Origin: Methylobacterium radiotolerans JCM 2831
GTDB lineage: Bacteria; Pseudomonadota; Alphaproteobacteria; Rhizobiales; Beijerinckiaceae
DNA length: 64,000 bases
Assembly (NCBI RefSeq): GCF_000019725.1
Contig: NC_010505.1
Coordinates: forward strand, 4,882,001-4,946,000
Direction of reading: 5' to 3'
The notes under the pieces were generated by a model that saw only the letters and a list, made by a program, of their open reading frames with translations, had not been told where the DNA came from and ran no database searches. The position numbers and the translations under genes are program-made. This document shows, piece by piece, positions 1-8,373 of the stretch. Every line of letters begins with the position of its first letter. Within the stretch, counting starts at the first letter, position 1.

Positions 1-77
1 CCGGGCGCGCGGGCGGCCTGCGCGGGGCCGGCCCGATCCGCCGGGGCGACCCCCTGTCGAAGCGCGGCTTCGCCGAC

Positions 78-1679
78 GTGCTGGCCGCGGGGGCGCCCGC
101 GGACGAGCTGATGAAGCCCGGCGCCCTGCGCGGGGCGGCCCGGGGCCGCGACCTCGACAGCCTGTCCCACACCCTGTTCCTGCGCATCTACCCGGTGATC
201 GGCGCCCTCCTGCTGCTGACCCAGCTCGGGATCGCCTGGGTGACCTACACCGACCAGCTCCGCCTGTACGGCGACCGGGCGCATCTCCTCGCCCGGCTCA
301 CCGCCGCGGCGATCGCGCGGCCCGACTGGGCGCGCGACCCGGACGCCTACGACGGCCCGCTCAAGGCCCTGGCCGCCGAGCCCGATTTCGCCCACGCCGT
401 CCTGCGCGACGCCGCGGGCCACGTCGTCGGGTCAGCGGGCGCGGCGCCTCCGGCGCGGGGCTGGTCCACCCTCTCGGCCCAGGCCGACCTGTCGGTGCCC
501 GGCCGCGCCGGCCCGGCGGGCAGCCTGACCGTCACGGTCTCCACGAAGGCGCTGCGGGACAACGCGGCGTGGCAGGTGATGCTCGCCCTCGGCGCCAGCG
601 TCGGGCTGATGATCGCCTTCGTGATCACCCTGCACGCCACCGTGCGCCGCCACGTCATGGCGCCGCTGATGCGGCTGCTGCTCGCGATGCGGGAGATCGA
701 GCACAAGCGCTGGACGACCGTGGACCTCGGGGGCGCCTACCGGCCGAGCAACGAGATCGACGTCATCAGCCAGGCCTTCAACCGCATGGTCGAGGGCCTG
801 CGGAGCGGCGACGCCGCCAAGCAGCTCCTCGTCGAGCTGGAGCAGGCCCACGACAGGCTGGAGCGCGCCAACCGCCAAGTGATCGAGAGCATCGGCTACG
901 CCCGGCGCATCCAGGATTCGGTGCTGCCGGACCGGAACGCCCTGGCGGGCGCCGGGGTCGAGGTCGCGGTGCTGTGGGAACCGCTCCACGTCGTCGGCGG
1001 CGACTATTTCTGGCTGGAGGAGATCGACGGCCTCTGCGTGATCGCCGTGGCCGACTGCACCGGCCACGGCGTGCCCGGCGCGTTCCTGACCCTGATCGTC
1101 GCGACCGCCCTCGACCGGCTGCTGCACGAGCGCGGCCTGCGCGCGCCGGCCGCGATCCTCGCCGGACTCGACGCGATGGTCCGCACGCAGCTCCGACAGG
1201 ACGGCCGCGGCGCCGAATCGGATGACGGGCTCGATTGCGGCCTGTGCGTCTGGGACCGCACGGCCGGAACCCTGCACTTCGCCGGCGCCGGCCTGTCGCT
1301 CACGGTGGTCCGGGACGGCGTGGCCGAGCGCGTCCGCGGCGGCCGCCGGGGTCTCGGCTACCCGCGCCCCGCCCGGGCGGGCCAGCGGGAGGACGTCATC
1401 GCGGACATCGCCGTTCCGGTGGCGGGCGCCACCTTCTACCTGATGACGGACGGCATCACCGATCAGATGGGCCGCGCGGCGCCGGACCGGGCGCCGCGGC
1501 TCCTCGGCCAGCGCGGCGTGGCCGACAGCCTCCTGCGCCACGCCGACCTGCCCCTCGCCGCCCAGGCCGCCGCCCTCGAGGCCGACCTCGACGCCTATCG
1601 CGGCGCCGAGACCCGGCGGGACGACATGACCCTGGTGGCGTTCCGGTTTCCCCAGAACGGAGCGCCGGCCGCCGCCTAA
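78..1679 (+). CDS. SpoIIE/PP2C-type serine phosphatase with HAMP domain (SiaA-like)
   Basis: Membrane-bound PPM phosphatase that probably dephosphorylates an anti-sigma-antagonist (STAS) protein in a partner-switching pathway. Numbered from the GTG at 78, membrane segments lie at about 37-57 and 166-188, enclosing a periplasmic sensor region. A HAMP domain follows at about 189-245, then a linker helix, then the SpoIIE catalytic domain from about 295. Metal-binding motifs are visible: GGDY at 307-310, ADCTGHGVPGA at 325-335, TDGITDQ at 457-463 and RRDDMT near 517. The frame is open to the left edge of the window, so the true start may be outside; an ATG at 111 is another option. No SiaB/SiaC/SiaD-like partner lies downstream. 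Family assignment is firm, the start is not, and the target is inferred. Confidence 0.85.
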   Translation: MLAAGAPADELMKPGALRGAARGRDLDSLSHTLFLRIYPVIGALLLLTQLGIAWVTYTDQLRLYGDRAHLLARLTAAAIARPDWARDPDAYDGPLKALAAEPDFAHAVLRDAAGHVVGSAGAAPPARGWSTLSAQADLSVPGRAGPAGSLTVTVSTKALRDNAAWQVMLALGASVGLMIAFVITLHATVRRHVMAPLMRLLLAMREIEHKRWTTVDLGGAYRPSNEIDVISQAFNRMVEGLRSGDAAKQLLVELEQAHDRLERANRQVIESIGYARRIQDSVLPDRNALAGAGVEVAVLWEPLHVVGGDYFWLEEIDGLCVIAVADCTGHGVPGAFLTLIVATALDRLLHERGLRAPAAILAGLDAMVRTQLRQDGRGAESDDGLDCGLCVWDRTAGTLHFAGAGLSLTVVRDGVAERVRGGRRGLGYPRPARAGQREDVIADIAVPVAGATFYLMTDGITDQMGRAAPDRAPRLLGQRGVADSLLRHADLPLAAQAAALEADLDAYRGAETRRDDMTLVAFRFPQNGAPAAA

Positions 1680-2101
1680 GGCGGCCCGTTATCCGGCGCC
1701 GTGTCCGGGACCGGCGAGCCCGGCGGCGCATCGATCGATCCAACAGCGGCGTAGGGCCGGCGATCCGGCCCGCGCCATGCCCGGGCCCGGGAGAGGCATC
1801 GCGGCCGCGCGGCGGGCACCTCGAAGGAGCCGTGCGGCCGGCCGCGTCGTCGCGCGATCCGCCTGCGCCGCGGACGCCGTCTGTACCAATGTCCGCCGCT
1901 CGAAATCGGCCGCGGGCGCGCGCGCGACGATCTCCGTGGCCGAACAGCGATATCGCCCGCTTTTCACTGCTGATGTCTCAAGTAAAACCGCCACCTCTCG
2001 GCGGGGTGGCGCCCGCGATCAATTGCCGTTACGCTGCCTTTCTGTCGATACCATTCTCTCATTTGAAAATTTACAAAGAACAGATCTGGAGCGATCGGTC
2101 C
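1680..2101. other. Intergenic region with hemP promoter
   Basis: No gene is seen here. The region has a 7-bp stem (CGCCACC at 1989-1995, GGTGGCG at 2005-2011) and an A+T-rich island at about 2041-2085 that contrasts with the surrounding GC-rich DNA. This island is the likely promoter and iron-responsive control region of the haem operon. No confident Fur, Irr or RirA box could be picked by eye. Confidence 0.35.
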
Positions 2102-2314
2102 ATGTTGTGTGCCGAAAGAGAAGGGCAGCGCGGCGTTCCGGCCGGCACCCGCGCCGGGCCCGGCGCGGCGCAGCCGGTTCCGCGGTCCGAGGTGGCGGGC
2201 GAGATCGGCTCCGCGCGCCTCCTGCAGGGGCGCCGCGAGATCGTCATCCGCCACGGCGACCACGCCTATCGCCTGCGGGTGACCGCCAGCGACAAGCTGA
2301 TCCTGACCAAATGA
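2102..2314 (+). CDS. hemP: Hemin uptake protein HemP
   Basis: Small (70 aa) cytoplasmic protein of the HemP/HmuP family, which is found at the head of bacterial haem-uptake operons and in rhizobia is needed for expression of the haem receptor. The C-terminal half carries the family signature: a serine-rich start (GSARLLQGRREIVIRHG), then YRLRVT and the ending KLILTK. The stop codon overlaps the hmuT start (ATGA at 2311-2314), so the two are translationally coupled. The ATG at 2102 gives a long variable N-terminal half; a later internal start cannot be excluded. Function is inferred from family and context. Confidence 0.85.
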   Translation: MLCAEREGQRGVPAGTRAGPGAAQPVPRSEVAGEIGSARLLQGRREIVIRHGDHAYRLRVTASDKLILTK

Positions 2315-3189
2315 GCGCACCCGGCCTTCTGTCGCGCCGCGCCCTCCTGGCCGCCGCCGCGGCCGGGGCGCTCGCTCCGCGCACCGCCGCCGCGCAGGCG
2401 GCCACCCGCATCGCCGCCCTGGGCGGGGCCGTCACCGAGATCCTCTACCGCCTCGGCGCCGGCGGCCGGGTCGTCGCGGTCGACACGACCAGCCTCTACC
2501 CGCCCGAGGCGCTGCGCGAGAAGCCGAATGTCGGCTACCTGCGGGCGCTCTCGGCCGAGGGCCTGCTCGCGCAGCAGCCCGACCTGATCATCGCCGCCGA
2601 GGGGGCCGGGCCGCCCGCGGTCCTGACGCAGCTGCGCGAGGCCGGGCTGCGCGTCGAGACGGTGACGGAGCCGCCGAGCCCCGAGGGCGTGCTGGACAAG
2701 ATCGAGACAGTCGGGCGCCTCGCGGGCCTGGAGCGGGAGGCCGAGACCCTCGAGGCCGAGGTCCGCACCCGTTTCGCCGACCTCGCGGTCCGGCGCGCCC
2801 GGATCGCCCGGACGGCCCGGGCCCTCGTCGTCCTGTCGGTCCAGGGCGGCCGGACCGTCGTCGGCGGCACCGGCTCCTCGGCGGACGGCATCCTGACCCT
2901 GGCGGGCATCGCCAACGCTGCGGCGGGCCTGGACGGCTTCAAGCCGATGACCGACGAGGCCATCCTGGCCGCCGCCCCCGACGCGGTGGTGATGATGCAG
3001 AACGGCCCCGAGCCGCCGAGGCCCGAGAGCATCTTCGCCCCCGGCACGGCCCTCGGCCAGACGCCGGCGGCGGCGCAGGGCCGGCTGGTGGCCATGGACG
3101 GCCTCTACCTCCTCGGCTTCGGGCCGCGCACGCCCGAGGCCGCCACCGACCTGATGCGGGCGCTCTATCCGGACCTGCCGCGTGACTGA
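2311..3189 (+). CDS. hmuT: Haem ABC transporter periplasmic binding protein HmuT
   Basis: Periplasmic haem-binding lipoprotein-like receptor (292 aa) of the HmuT/BtuF class that delivers haem to HmuUV. It starts with a twin-arginine or Sec-type signal (SRRALLAAAAAGAL, residues 8-21, cleavage near AQA at 28-30). It then shows the typical class III binding-protein fold start RIAALGGAVTEILYRLG, where the GGAVTEI segment is typical of haem and cobalamin binders. The helical backbone region (LDKIETVGRLAGLEREAETLE) is also present. ATG at 2311 overlaps the hemP stop. It is followed after 24 bp by the permease gene hmuU. Confidence 0.92.
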   Translation: MSAPGLLSRRALLAAAAAGALAPRTAAAQAATRIAALGGAVTEILYRLGAGGRVVAVDTTSLYPPEALREKPNVGYLRALSAEGLLAQQPDLIIAAEGAGPPAVLTQLREAGLRVETVTEPPSPEGVLDKIETVGRLAGLEREAETLEAEVRTRFADLAVRRARIARTARALVVLSVQGGRTVVGGTGSSADGILTLAGIANAAAGLDGFKPMTDEAILAAAPDAVVMMQNGPEPPRPESIFAPGTALGQTPAAAQGRLVAMDGLYLLGFGPRTPEAATDLMRALYPDLPRD

Positions 3190-3213
3190 GCCGCGCCGCG
3201 GCGGGCGGGGCGC

Positions 3214-4266
3214 GTGAGCCGCCGTTCCGCGACGCCCTGGGTGCTGGGCATCCTGGCGGCCCTGGTGCTCGCCGCCGCCCTGCTCTCCGTGAGCCTCGGG
3301 GCGATCCGCATCCCGCCGGAGCGGGTCCTCGCGGCCCTGACCGGGGAGGGGAGCGATCCGGCCCGCGCCCGGGACGCGCTGGTGATCCTCTCGATCCGCC
3401 TGCCCCGCACCCTGCTGGGGCTGCTGGTCGGGGCCGGGCTGGCGGTCTCCGGAGCGCTGATGCAGGGGCTGTTCCGCAACCCCCTGGCCGACCCGGCGCT
3501 GGTCGGGGTCTCGTCGGGGGCTGGGCTCGCCGCCGCGGTCATCATCGTGCTCGGCGACCGGATCCTCGCCCGCCTGGGTGTCCCGGGACCGCTGCCCTAC
3601 GCCGCGCTGCCGGCCGGGGCCTTCCTCGGCGGCCTGTGCGCGACCCTCATCCTCTACGCCCTCGCGACCCGGTCCGGGCGCACCGCGGTGGCGACGATGC
3701 TGCTCGCGGGGATCGCGCTGGGGGCGCTGAGCGGCGCGCTGACCGGCCTGCTGACCTTCGTCAGCGACGACCGGCAACTGCGCGATCTCGCCTTCTGGTC
3801 GCTGGGCAGCCTCGGCGGCGCCACCTGGTCCAAGGTCGCGGCCTCGGCGCCGCTGATCCTGCCGGTGCTGGCCGCGGTCCCGCTCCTGGGCCGCGGCCTG
3901 AACGCGCTCGTCCTCGGCGAGGCCGAGGCCTTCCACCTCGGCGTCCCGGTGGAGCGGCTGAAGCGCGCCTGCATCGTGCTGGTGGCGGTGGCGGTGGCGG
4001 TCGGCGCCAGCGTGGCGGCGGCGGGGGTGATCGGCTTCGTCGGCCTCGTGGTGCCGCACGCCCTGCGGCTGCTGATCGGCCCGGGGCACCGGCTGCTGCT
4101 GCCGGCCGCAGCGCTTCTCGGCGGCGCTTTCCTGGTGCTCGCCGACGTGGTGGCGCGCCTCGTCGCCGCGCCCGCCGAGCTGCCGATCGGGATCGTCACC
4201 GCGCTGGTCGGCGCGCCGGTCTTCCTGTGGCTGCTCCTCGGCCGGGTGCGGGTGGACGATGTCTGA
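3214..4266 (+). CDS. hmuU: Haem ABC transporter permease HmuU
   Basis: FecCD/BtuC-family integral membrane permease, 350 aa with about nine or ten hydrophobic helices, forming the haem translocation channel of the inner membrane. Family motifs include LPRTLLGLLVGAGLAVSGAL near residue 65, NPLADPALVGVSSGAGL near 90 and the C-terminal GFVGLVVPHALRLLIGPGHR around residue 275, a segment that contacts the ATPase. Start is GTG at 3214. The operon order hemP-hmuT-hmuU-hmuV supports haem rather than siderophore as substrate. The 3' end runs into an exact three-copy 10-bp repeat. Confidence 0.92.
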   Translation: MSRRSATPWVLGILAALVLAAALLSVSLGAIRIPPERVLAALTGEGSDPARARDALVILSIRLPRTLLGLLVGAGLAVSGALMQGLFRNPLADPALVGVSSGAGLAAAVIIVLGDRILARLGVPGPLPYAALPAGAFLGGLCATLILYALATRSGRTAVATMLLAGIALGALSGALTGLLTFVSDDRQLRDLAFWSLGSLGGATWSKVAASAPLILPVLAAVPLLGRGLNALVLGEAEAFHLGVPVERLKRACIVLVAVAVAVGASVAAAGVIGFVGLVVPHALRLLIGPGHRLLLPAAALLGGAFLVLADVVARLVAAPAELPIGIVTALVGAPVFLWLLLGRVRVDDV

Positions 4267-4287
4267 CGATGTCTGACGATGTCTGAC
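4258..4287 (+). repeat. Three exact tandem copies of a 10-bp repeat across the hmuU stop
   Basis: The unit GATGTCTGAC occurs three times in tandem. The first copy includes the hmuU stop codon; the other two fill the hmuU-hmuV gap and move the hmuV start downstream. It looks like slippage duplication. Confidence 0.85.
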
Positions 4288-4288
4288 C

Positions 4289-5113
4289 ATGCCTGATCCG
4301 GCCCTGCTCGTGGCCCGCGACCTGACCGTCACGGTGGCGGGGCGCGCGCTCGTGCGCGACGTCTCCCTGGCGGTGGAGGCCGGCAGCCTGCAGGTGATCG
4401 TCGGCCCGAACGGGGCCGGCAAGTCGACCCTCGTCGGCCTGCTCAGCGGCGCCCTGCGGCCCACGAGCGGCACCGTCGCCTATGACGGCGCGCCCGTGGC
4501 GACGATCCCGCCCTGGCGGCTCGCCGCGATGCGGGCGGTGCTGCCGCAGGCGGCGCGCCTCGCCTTCCCGTTCGCGGCGGCCGAGGTCGCCCGGATCGGC
4601 CTGGACGGCATCGGCCGGGGCCTCGGGGCCCGCGACCGGGCGGCGATCCTGGCGCGGGCCCTCGCGCGGGCCGACGTGGCGCATCTCGCCGACCGGGCCT
4701 ACCCGACCCTCTCGGGCGGGGAGCAGGCGCGGGTGCAGTTCGCCCGGGTGCTCTGTCAGCTGGAGGCCGGCCGCAAGGTCGCCGACCGGCAGGTGCTGTT
4801 CCTCGACGAGCCGACCGCGAGCCTCGACCTCCGGCACCAGGGCGCGCTGCTCGACGCCGCCGCCGGGCTGGCGGCGACCGGCGTCGCCGTGGTGGCGATC
4901 CTCCACGACCTCAACCTCGCGGCCGCCTACGCCGACCGGCTGCTGGTCCTCGACGGCGGCCGGCTGCTCGCCGGCGGGCGGCCGGCCGAGGTCCTGACCG
5001 ACGACCTGATCGCCGGGGTCTTCGGCGTCCGCTGGCCGGTCGGGCGGGTGCCCGCGGGCGGCCAGCCCTTCCTGCTGCCGCACCGGGGTGCGGCCGGTCG
5101 CGTGCGGGACTGA
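4289..5113 (+). CDS. hmuV: Haem ABC transporter ATP-binding protein HmuV
   Basis: ATPase subunit (274 aa) that powers haem import through HmuU. All ABC motifs are present: Walker A GPNGAGKST at 39-47, Q-loop near LPQ at 85-87, signature LSGGEQAR at 141-148, Walker B VLFLDEP at 169-175, D-loop SLD, and the H-loop histidine in ILHDLNLA near 206. Between signature and Walker B there is the slightly longer insert typical of HmuV. ATG at 4289 lies 22 bp after hmuU, just beyond the 10-bp tandem repeats. Same operon as hemP-hmuTU. Confidence 0.93.
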   Translation: MPDPALLVARDLTVTVAGRALVRDVSLAVEAGSLQVIVGPNGAGKSTLVGLLSGALRPTSGTVAYDGAPVATIPPWRLAAMRAVLPQAARLAFPFAAAEVARIGLDGIGRGLGARDRAAILARALARADVAHLADRAYPTLSGGEQARVQFARVLCQLEAGRKVADRQVLFLDEPTASLDLRHQGALLDAAAGLAATGVAVVAILHDLNLAAAYADRLLVLDGGRLLAGGRPAEVLTDDLIAGVFGVRWPVGRVPAGGQPFLLPHRGAAGRVRD

Positions 5114-5294
5114 TCGGACTTCGCGGCTCCCGGGCGGCGTCCGGCCCGCGCGGGCAGGCAATGCGCGGCGCGCGGGCCAGCAATCCCGGAAATGTCGGTT
5201 GCACATCTCTGTCGCGATCGGCGAGACAATCTTCAGCAAGCCAGCCATCCGCCAGCCAGCTCTCTGGAACGACTGTGTGCGGGCGGCTGTCATC

Positions 5295-7430
5295 ATGCCT
5301 TATGCTTCTCACCGGGCGCTCGTCGCCCTCGGCGTCGTGCTGGCGACCCTGCCGGGCGCTCGGGCGGAGGAGGCCGGCCAGGCCGCGCTCCCCGAGCCCG
5401 CGATCGGCCTCGACACCCTGTCGGTCACCGCGACCAAGACCGCCATCCCGGCCGTCGACGCCCTGGCGGGCACGAGCGTCGTCCCGCGGGCCGCGCTCGA
5501 CCGTCTCCAGCCCGGGCGCCTGTCCGAGGTGCTGCGCGACGTGCCCGGCGTGATCACCCAGGAGAACCGGAACGACCCGGCGCAGGCGATCAACATCCGC
5601 GGCCTCCAGGATTTCGGCCGGGTGAACGTCCTGGTCGACGGGGCCCGGCAGGATTTCCAGGTCTCGGGCCACGGGGCCAACGGCGTGTTCTACCTCGATC
5701 CCGAGCTCGTCGGCGGCGTCGACGTCACCCGCGGGCCGACGGCGACGGTCTACGGCTCCGGCGCCATCGGGGGCGTCGCGGCGTTCCGCACCCGGTCGAT
5801 CGACGACATCCTGGCTCCCGACGAGAGCGCCGGCTTCGTGCAGAAGCAGGGCTTCGGCACGAACGGCCAGCGCTTCGTGAACAGCTCGGCGCTCGGCGCC
5901 CGCATCGGCACCGCCGCGGACGTGTTCGGGCAGTTCGTCTTCCGCGACACCGCGCCCTATCGCGACGGTGCCGGCCTGCCGGTGCCCGACACCGGCAGCG
6001 AGCTGAACGCGGGCCTCGCCAAGCTCACCCTCCGGCCGGCCGAGGGGCACGCGCTCCACGCCACGGCGCTCCTGCAGCGATTCGCCTTCGTCAACGGCGG
6101 CGATACCGGCGCGGGGGCCCGCTTCGCCAACGCCGTGCAGGCCGACACCGTCACCTTCGGCTACCGATTCGCCCGACCGGACGTGCCGCTCGTCGACCTC
6201 AGCCTCGACGGCTACGCGACCACGACCCGCGACGCGCTGACCTTCCTGCAGGACTCGCCGCGCGGTCTCTACGGCCGGCTCGGCACCCGGGCCGGCGACC
6301 GCCTGACCTACGACCTCGCCACCGCGGGCTTCGACGCCCACAACACCGCCCGGTTCGAGACCGGCCCGGTCGCGCACGCGCTCACGCTCGGCGGCGACGG
6401 CGTGGCGAATCGCGTCCGGACCACCGACCAGGCCGGCGGCTTCGGCGCGGCCTTCACGCCGTCGGGACGGCGGGAGCTGGCCGGCGCCTTCCTCCAGGAC
6501 GAGATCCGCGCCGCGCCGTGGCTGCGCATCGTCGGCGCGCTCCGGCACGACGGCTACCGGCTCGACGGCGGGGCCTATCGCGCGCGCGGCGCGCGGGTCT
6601 CGCCGAAGATCACGGTCGGCGTCGCGCCGGTCGGCGGCCTCGAACTCTACGGGACCTATGCCGAGGGCTACCGCGCGCCCACGATCACCGAGACGCTGAT
6701 GGAGGGCATCCACCCGTTCCCGGCCTTCGCGATCCTGCCGAATCCGGCGCTGCGGCCGGAGGTGGCCCGCACCGTCGAGGGCGGCGCCAACCTGCGCGCC
6801 GACGGGGTGGTGGGGCCGGAGGACGCGCTGCGGGCCAAGCTCGCGCTGTTCGACACGGCGGTCGACGGCTTCATCGACATGCAGGCGGTCGGGCCGGCCT
6901 ACTACGTCCCGGCGATTCCCGGCGTCCCGGCCTCGATCTGCGCCGCCCGGCCCGGGCGCTTCCCCTGCGTGATCCCGGCCCGGTCCTACCAGTACCGGAA
7001 CGTCGCCCGGGCCGACCTGTCGGGCGCGGAGCTGGAGGGGACCTACGACTGGGGCCGGGGCTTCGTGTCGCTCGCCGCCACCCACGTCGACGGCCGCGAC
7101 CGCGCCACCCGCGAGAGCCTGCTCACGGTGCCGCCGGACCGGATCGGCACGACGCTGGGCCTGCGCTTCCTCGCCGACCGGCTCGTCGTGGGCACGCGCC
7201 TGACCCTGGTGGAGGCCCGCACCGACCTGCCCGCCGCCGCCCGGAGCCGGGCCACCAAGGCCTACGGGCTGGTGGACCTCTTCGCCACCTGCGCGGTCAC
7301 CGACCGGATCACCGCGGACGTCGCCGTCCAGAACGTCCTCGACCGGCGCTACCGCGCGTACAACGACGCGCTGGCGAGCCCGGGCCTCGTCGCCAAGGCG
7401 TCGCTCAGCATCGCGTTCGCGACCCGGTAG
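5295..7430 (+). CDS. TonB-dependent haem/haemoglobin receptor
   Basis: Outer-membrane gated beta-barrel (711 aa) of the TonB-dependent haem receptor family, expected to pass haem to HmuT. A signal peptide ends near residue 22 (GARAEEA), followed by a TonB box-like DTLSVTATKT. The plug domain follows (LSEVLRDVPGVITQENRN; NIRGLQDFGRVNVLVDGARQ), then a barrel with the haem-receptor region YGTYAEGYRAPTITETLMEG, close to the FRAP/NPNL region of haem receptors, and a C-terminal strand ending in F-A-T-R. ATG at 5295 was chosen because it begins the signal peptide; the upstream extension is unlike a protein start. It stands 181 bp behind hmuV, so it may have its own promoter. It converges with the next gene with only a 6-bp gap. 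Confidence 0.9.
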   Translation: MPYASHRALVALGVVLATLPGARAEEAGQAALPEPAIGLDTLSVTATKTAIPAVDALAGTSVVPRAALDRLQPGRLSEVLRDVPGVITQENRNDPAQAINIRGLQDFGRVNVLVDGARQDFQVSGHGANGVFYLDPELVGGVDVTRGPTATVYGSGAIGGVAAFRTRSIDDILAPDESAGFVQKQGFGTNGQRFVNSSALGARIGTAADVFGQFVFRDTAPYRDGAGLPVPDTGSELNAGLAKLTLRPAEGHALHATALLQRFAFVNGGDTGAGARFANAVQADTVTFGYRFARPDVPLVDLSLDGYATTTRDALTFLQDSPRGLYGRLGTRAGDRLTYDLATAGFDAHNTARFETGPVAHALTLGGDGVANRVRTTDQAGGFGAAFTPSGRRELAGAFLQDEIRAAPWLRIVGALRHDGYRLDGGAYRARGARVSPKITVGVAPVGGLELYGTYAEGYRAPTITETLMEGIHPFPAFAILPNPALRPEVARTVEGGANLRADGVVGPEDALRAKLALFDTAVDGFIDMQAVGPAYYVPAIPGVPASICAARPGRFPCVIPARSYQYRNVARADLSGAELEGTYDWGRGFVSLAATHVDGRDRATRESLLTVPPDRIGTTLGLRFLADRLVVGTRLTLVEARTDLPAAARSRATKAYGLVDLFATCAVTDRITADVAVQNVLDRRYRAYNDALASPGLVAKASLSIAFATR

Positions 7431-7436
7431 GCGCGG

Positions 7437-8369
7437 CTAGCGGTAGCGCGACGGGTGGTACTCCCGGTAGCTCAGGCCGATCACGGCCGCGAGCAGGCCG
7501 GCTCCCCGGCACAGCGTGTAGCCGCCGCCGATCAGGGTCGCCGGCCTGAGGGACAGGCCGGCGACCCCGAGCCGCAGCAGGCCGCCGGCGAGGCGCGCGA
7601 AGCCGCGGCCCGCGTTGGCGAGCCGGCCGCTCACCGTCTCCGGGCGGAGCCGGCCGAGATAGGCCTCGACGCTGCCGCTGCGGTACCAGCGGGCCAGCAG
7701 CCAGCGCACCCGCATCCGGTGCGTCGGGATGCTGTCGTAGACCAGGGCCCTCTCGGCCCAGGCGATCCGGTGCCCGGCGAGCATCAGCGTCCGGAAGAAG
7801 AACGTGTCCTCGCCGCCCATGGTGTTGAAGCGCATGTCGAAGGACAGGCCCAGCGCCCGGATCACCCGCAGGTCCAGGAGTGCGTTGGCGGTGTAGCCGT
7901 CCTCCACGAAGCCGTCGCGGACCGGCAGGCGCTTGGCGAAGAAGCCCCCGGCGGCCGCCCAGGCGGGCGGAACCCGGTCGAAGAACGGCACGACCGGCCC
8001 GACGCAGGCCGCGACGCCCGCGGCGAGGGCGGTCTCGAGCAGGTTGCGGAGCCAGTCGCGGTCGGGGAACTCGTCGTCGTCGATCAGCGCGACCCAGTCC
8101 GCGCCGGCCGCGGAGGCCTCCGCGAGGCTCCGGTTGCGGACCGCGGCGAGGCCGCGGGTCTCCTCCCGGACGTAGGTGACCGGAAAGCGGCCGGTCGCCC
8201 GGTAGGCCTCAACCACCGGGACGGCGGCGCGGCCGCGCCCGTTGTCGATGATCAGGATGCGCAGGGCGGTCTCGGCGAGGCTGCCGAGCCGCTGCTGGTC
8301 CAGGGCCTTGAGCAGGCGCGCCAGCCCGACGGGCCGCTCGCAGGTGCAGATGCAGATGCACAGGCGCAT
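7437..8369 (-). CDS. Family 2 glycosyltransferase, ExoM-like
   Basis: GT-A fold glycosyltransferase (310 aa) resembling ExoM of succinoglycan synthesis, which adds a glucose residue to the lipid-linked repeat unit on the cytoplasmic face. The N terminus has the nucleotide-sugar binding start CICTCERPVGLARLL, the metal-binding IDDDEFPD near residue 97, and the acceptor-side GGEDTFFFR motif near 187, typical of the ExoM subgroup. Hydrophobic C-terminal helices may tether it to the membrane. It lies 4 bp downstream of another glycosyltransferase read in the same direction, so the two form an operon. The sugar specificity is inferred only from family. Confidence 0.82.
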   Translation of the reverse strand: MRLCICICTCERPVGLARLLKALDQQRLGSLAETALRILIIDNGRGRAAVPVVEAYRATGRFPVTYVREETRGLAAVRNRSLAEASAAGADWVALIDDDEFPDRDWLRNLLETALAAGVAACVGPVVPFFDRVPPAWAAAGGFFAKRLPVRDGFVEDGYTANALLDLRVIRALGLSFDMRFNTMGGEDTFFFRTLMLAGHRIAWAERALVYDSIPTHRMRVRWLLARWYRSGSVEAYLGRLRPETVSGRLANAGRGFARLAGGLLRLGVAGLSLRPATLIGGGYTLCRGAGLLAAVIGLSYREYHPSRYR

Positions 8370-8373
8370 CGTC

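Noticed and set aside
1..77. Open frame continuing from the first gene to the window edge
   Set aside because: It may be the true N terminus of the phosphatase or a coincidental extension; it cannot be decided inside the window and is only noted in the gene entry.
2266..4473. Very long open frame opposite the haem operon
   Set aside because: It is a mirror of hmuTU in a GC-rich genome. The real genes have full domains and ribosome sites; the mirror protein is Arg/Gly/Pro-rich with no domain.
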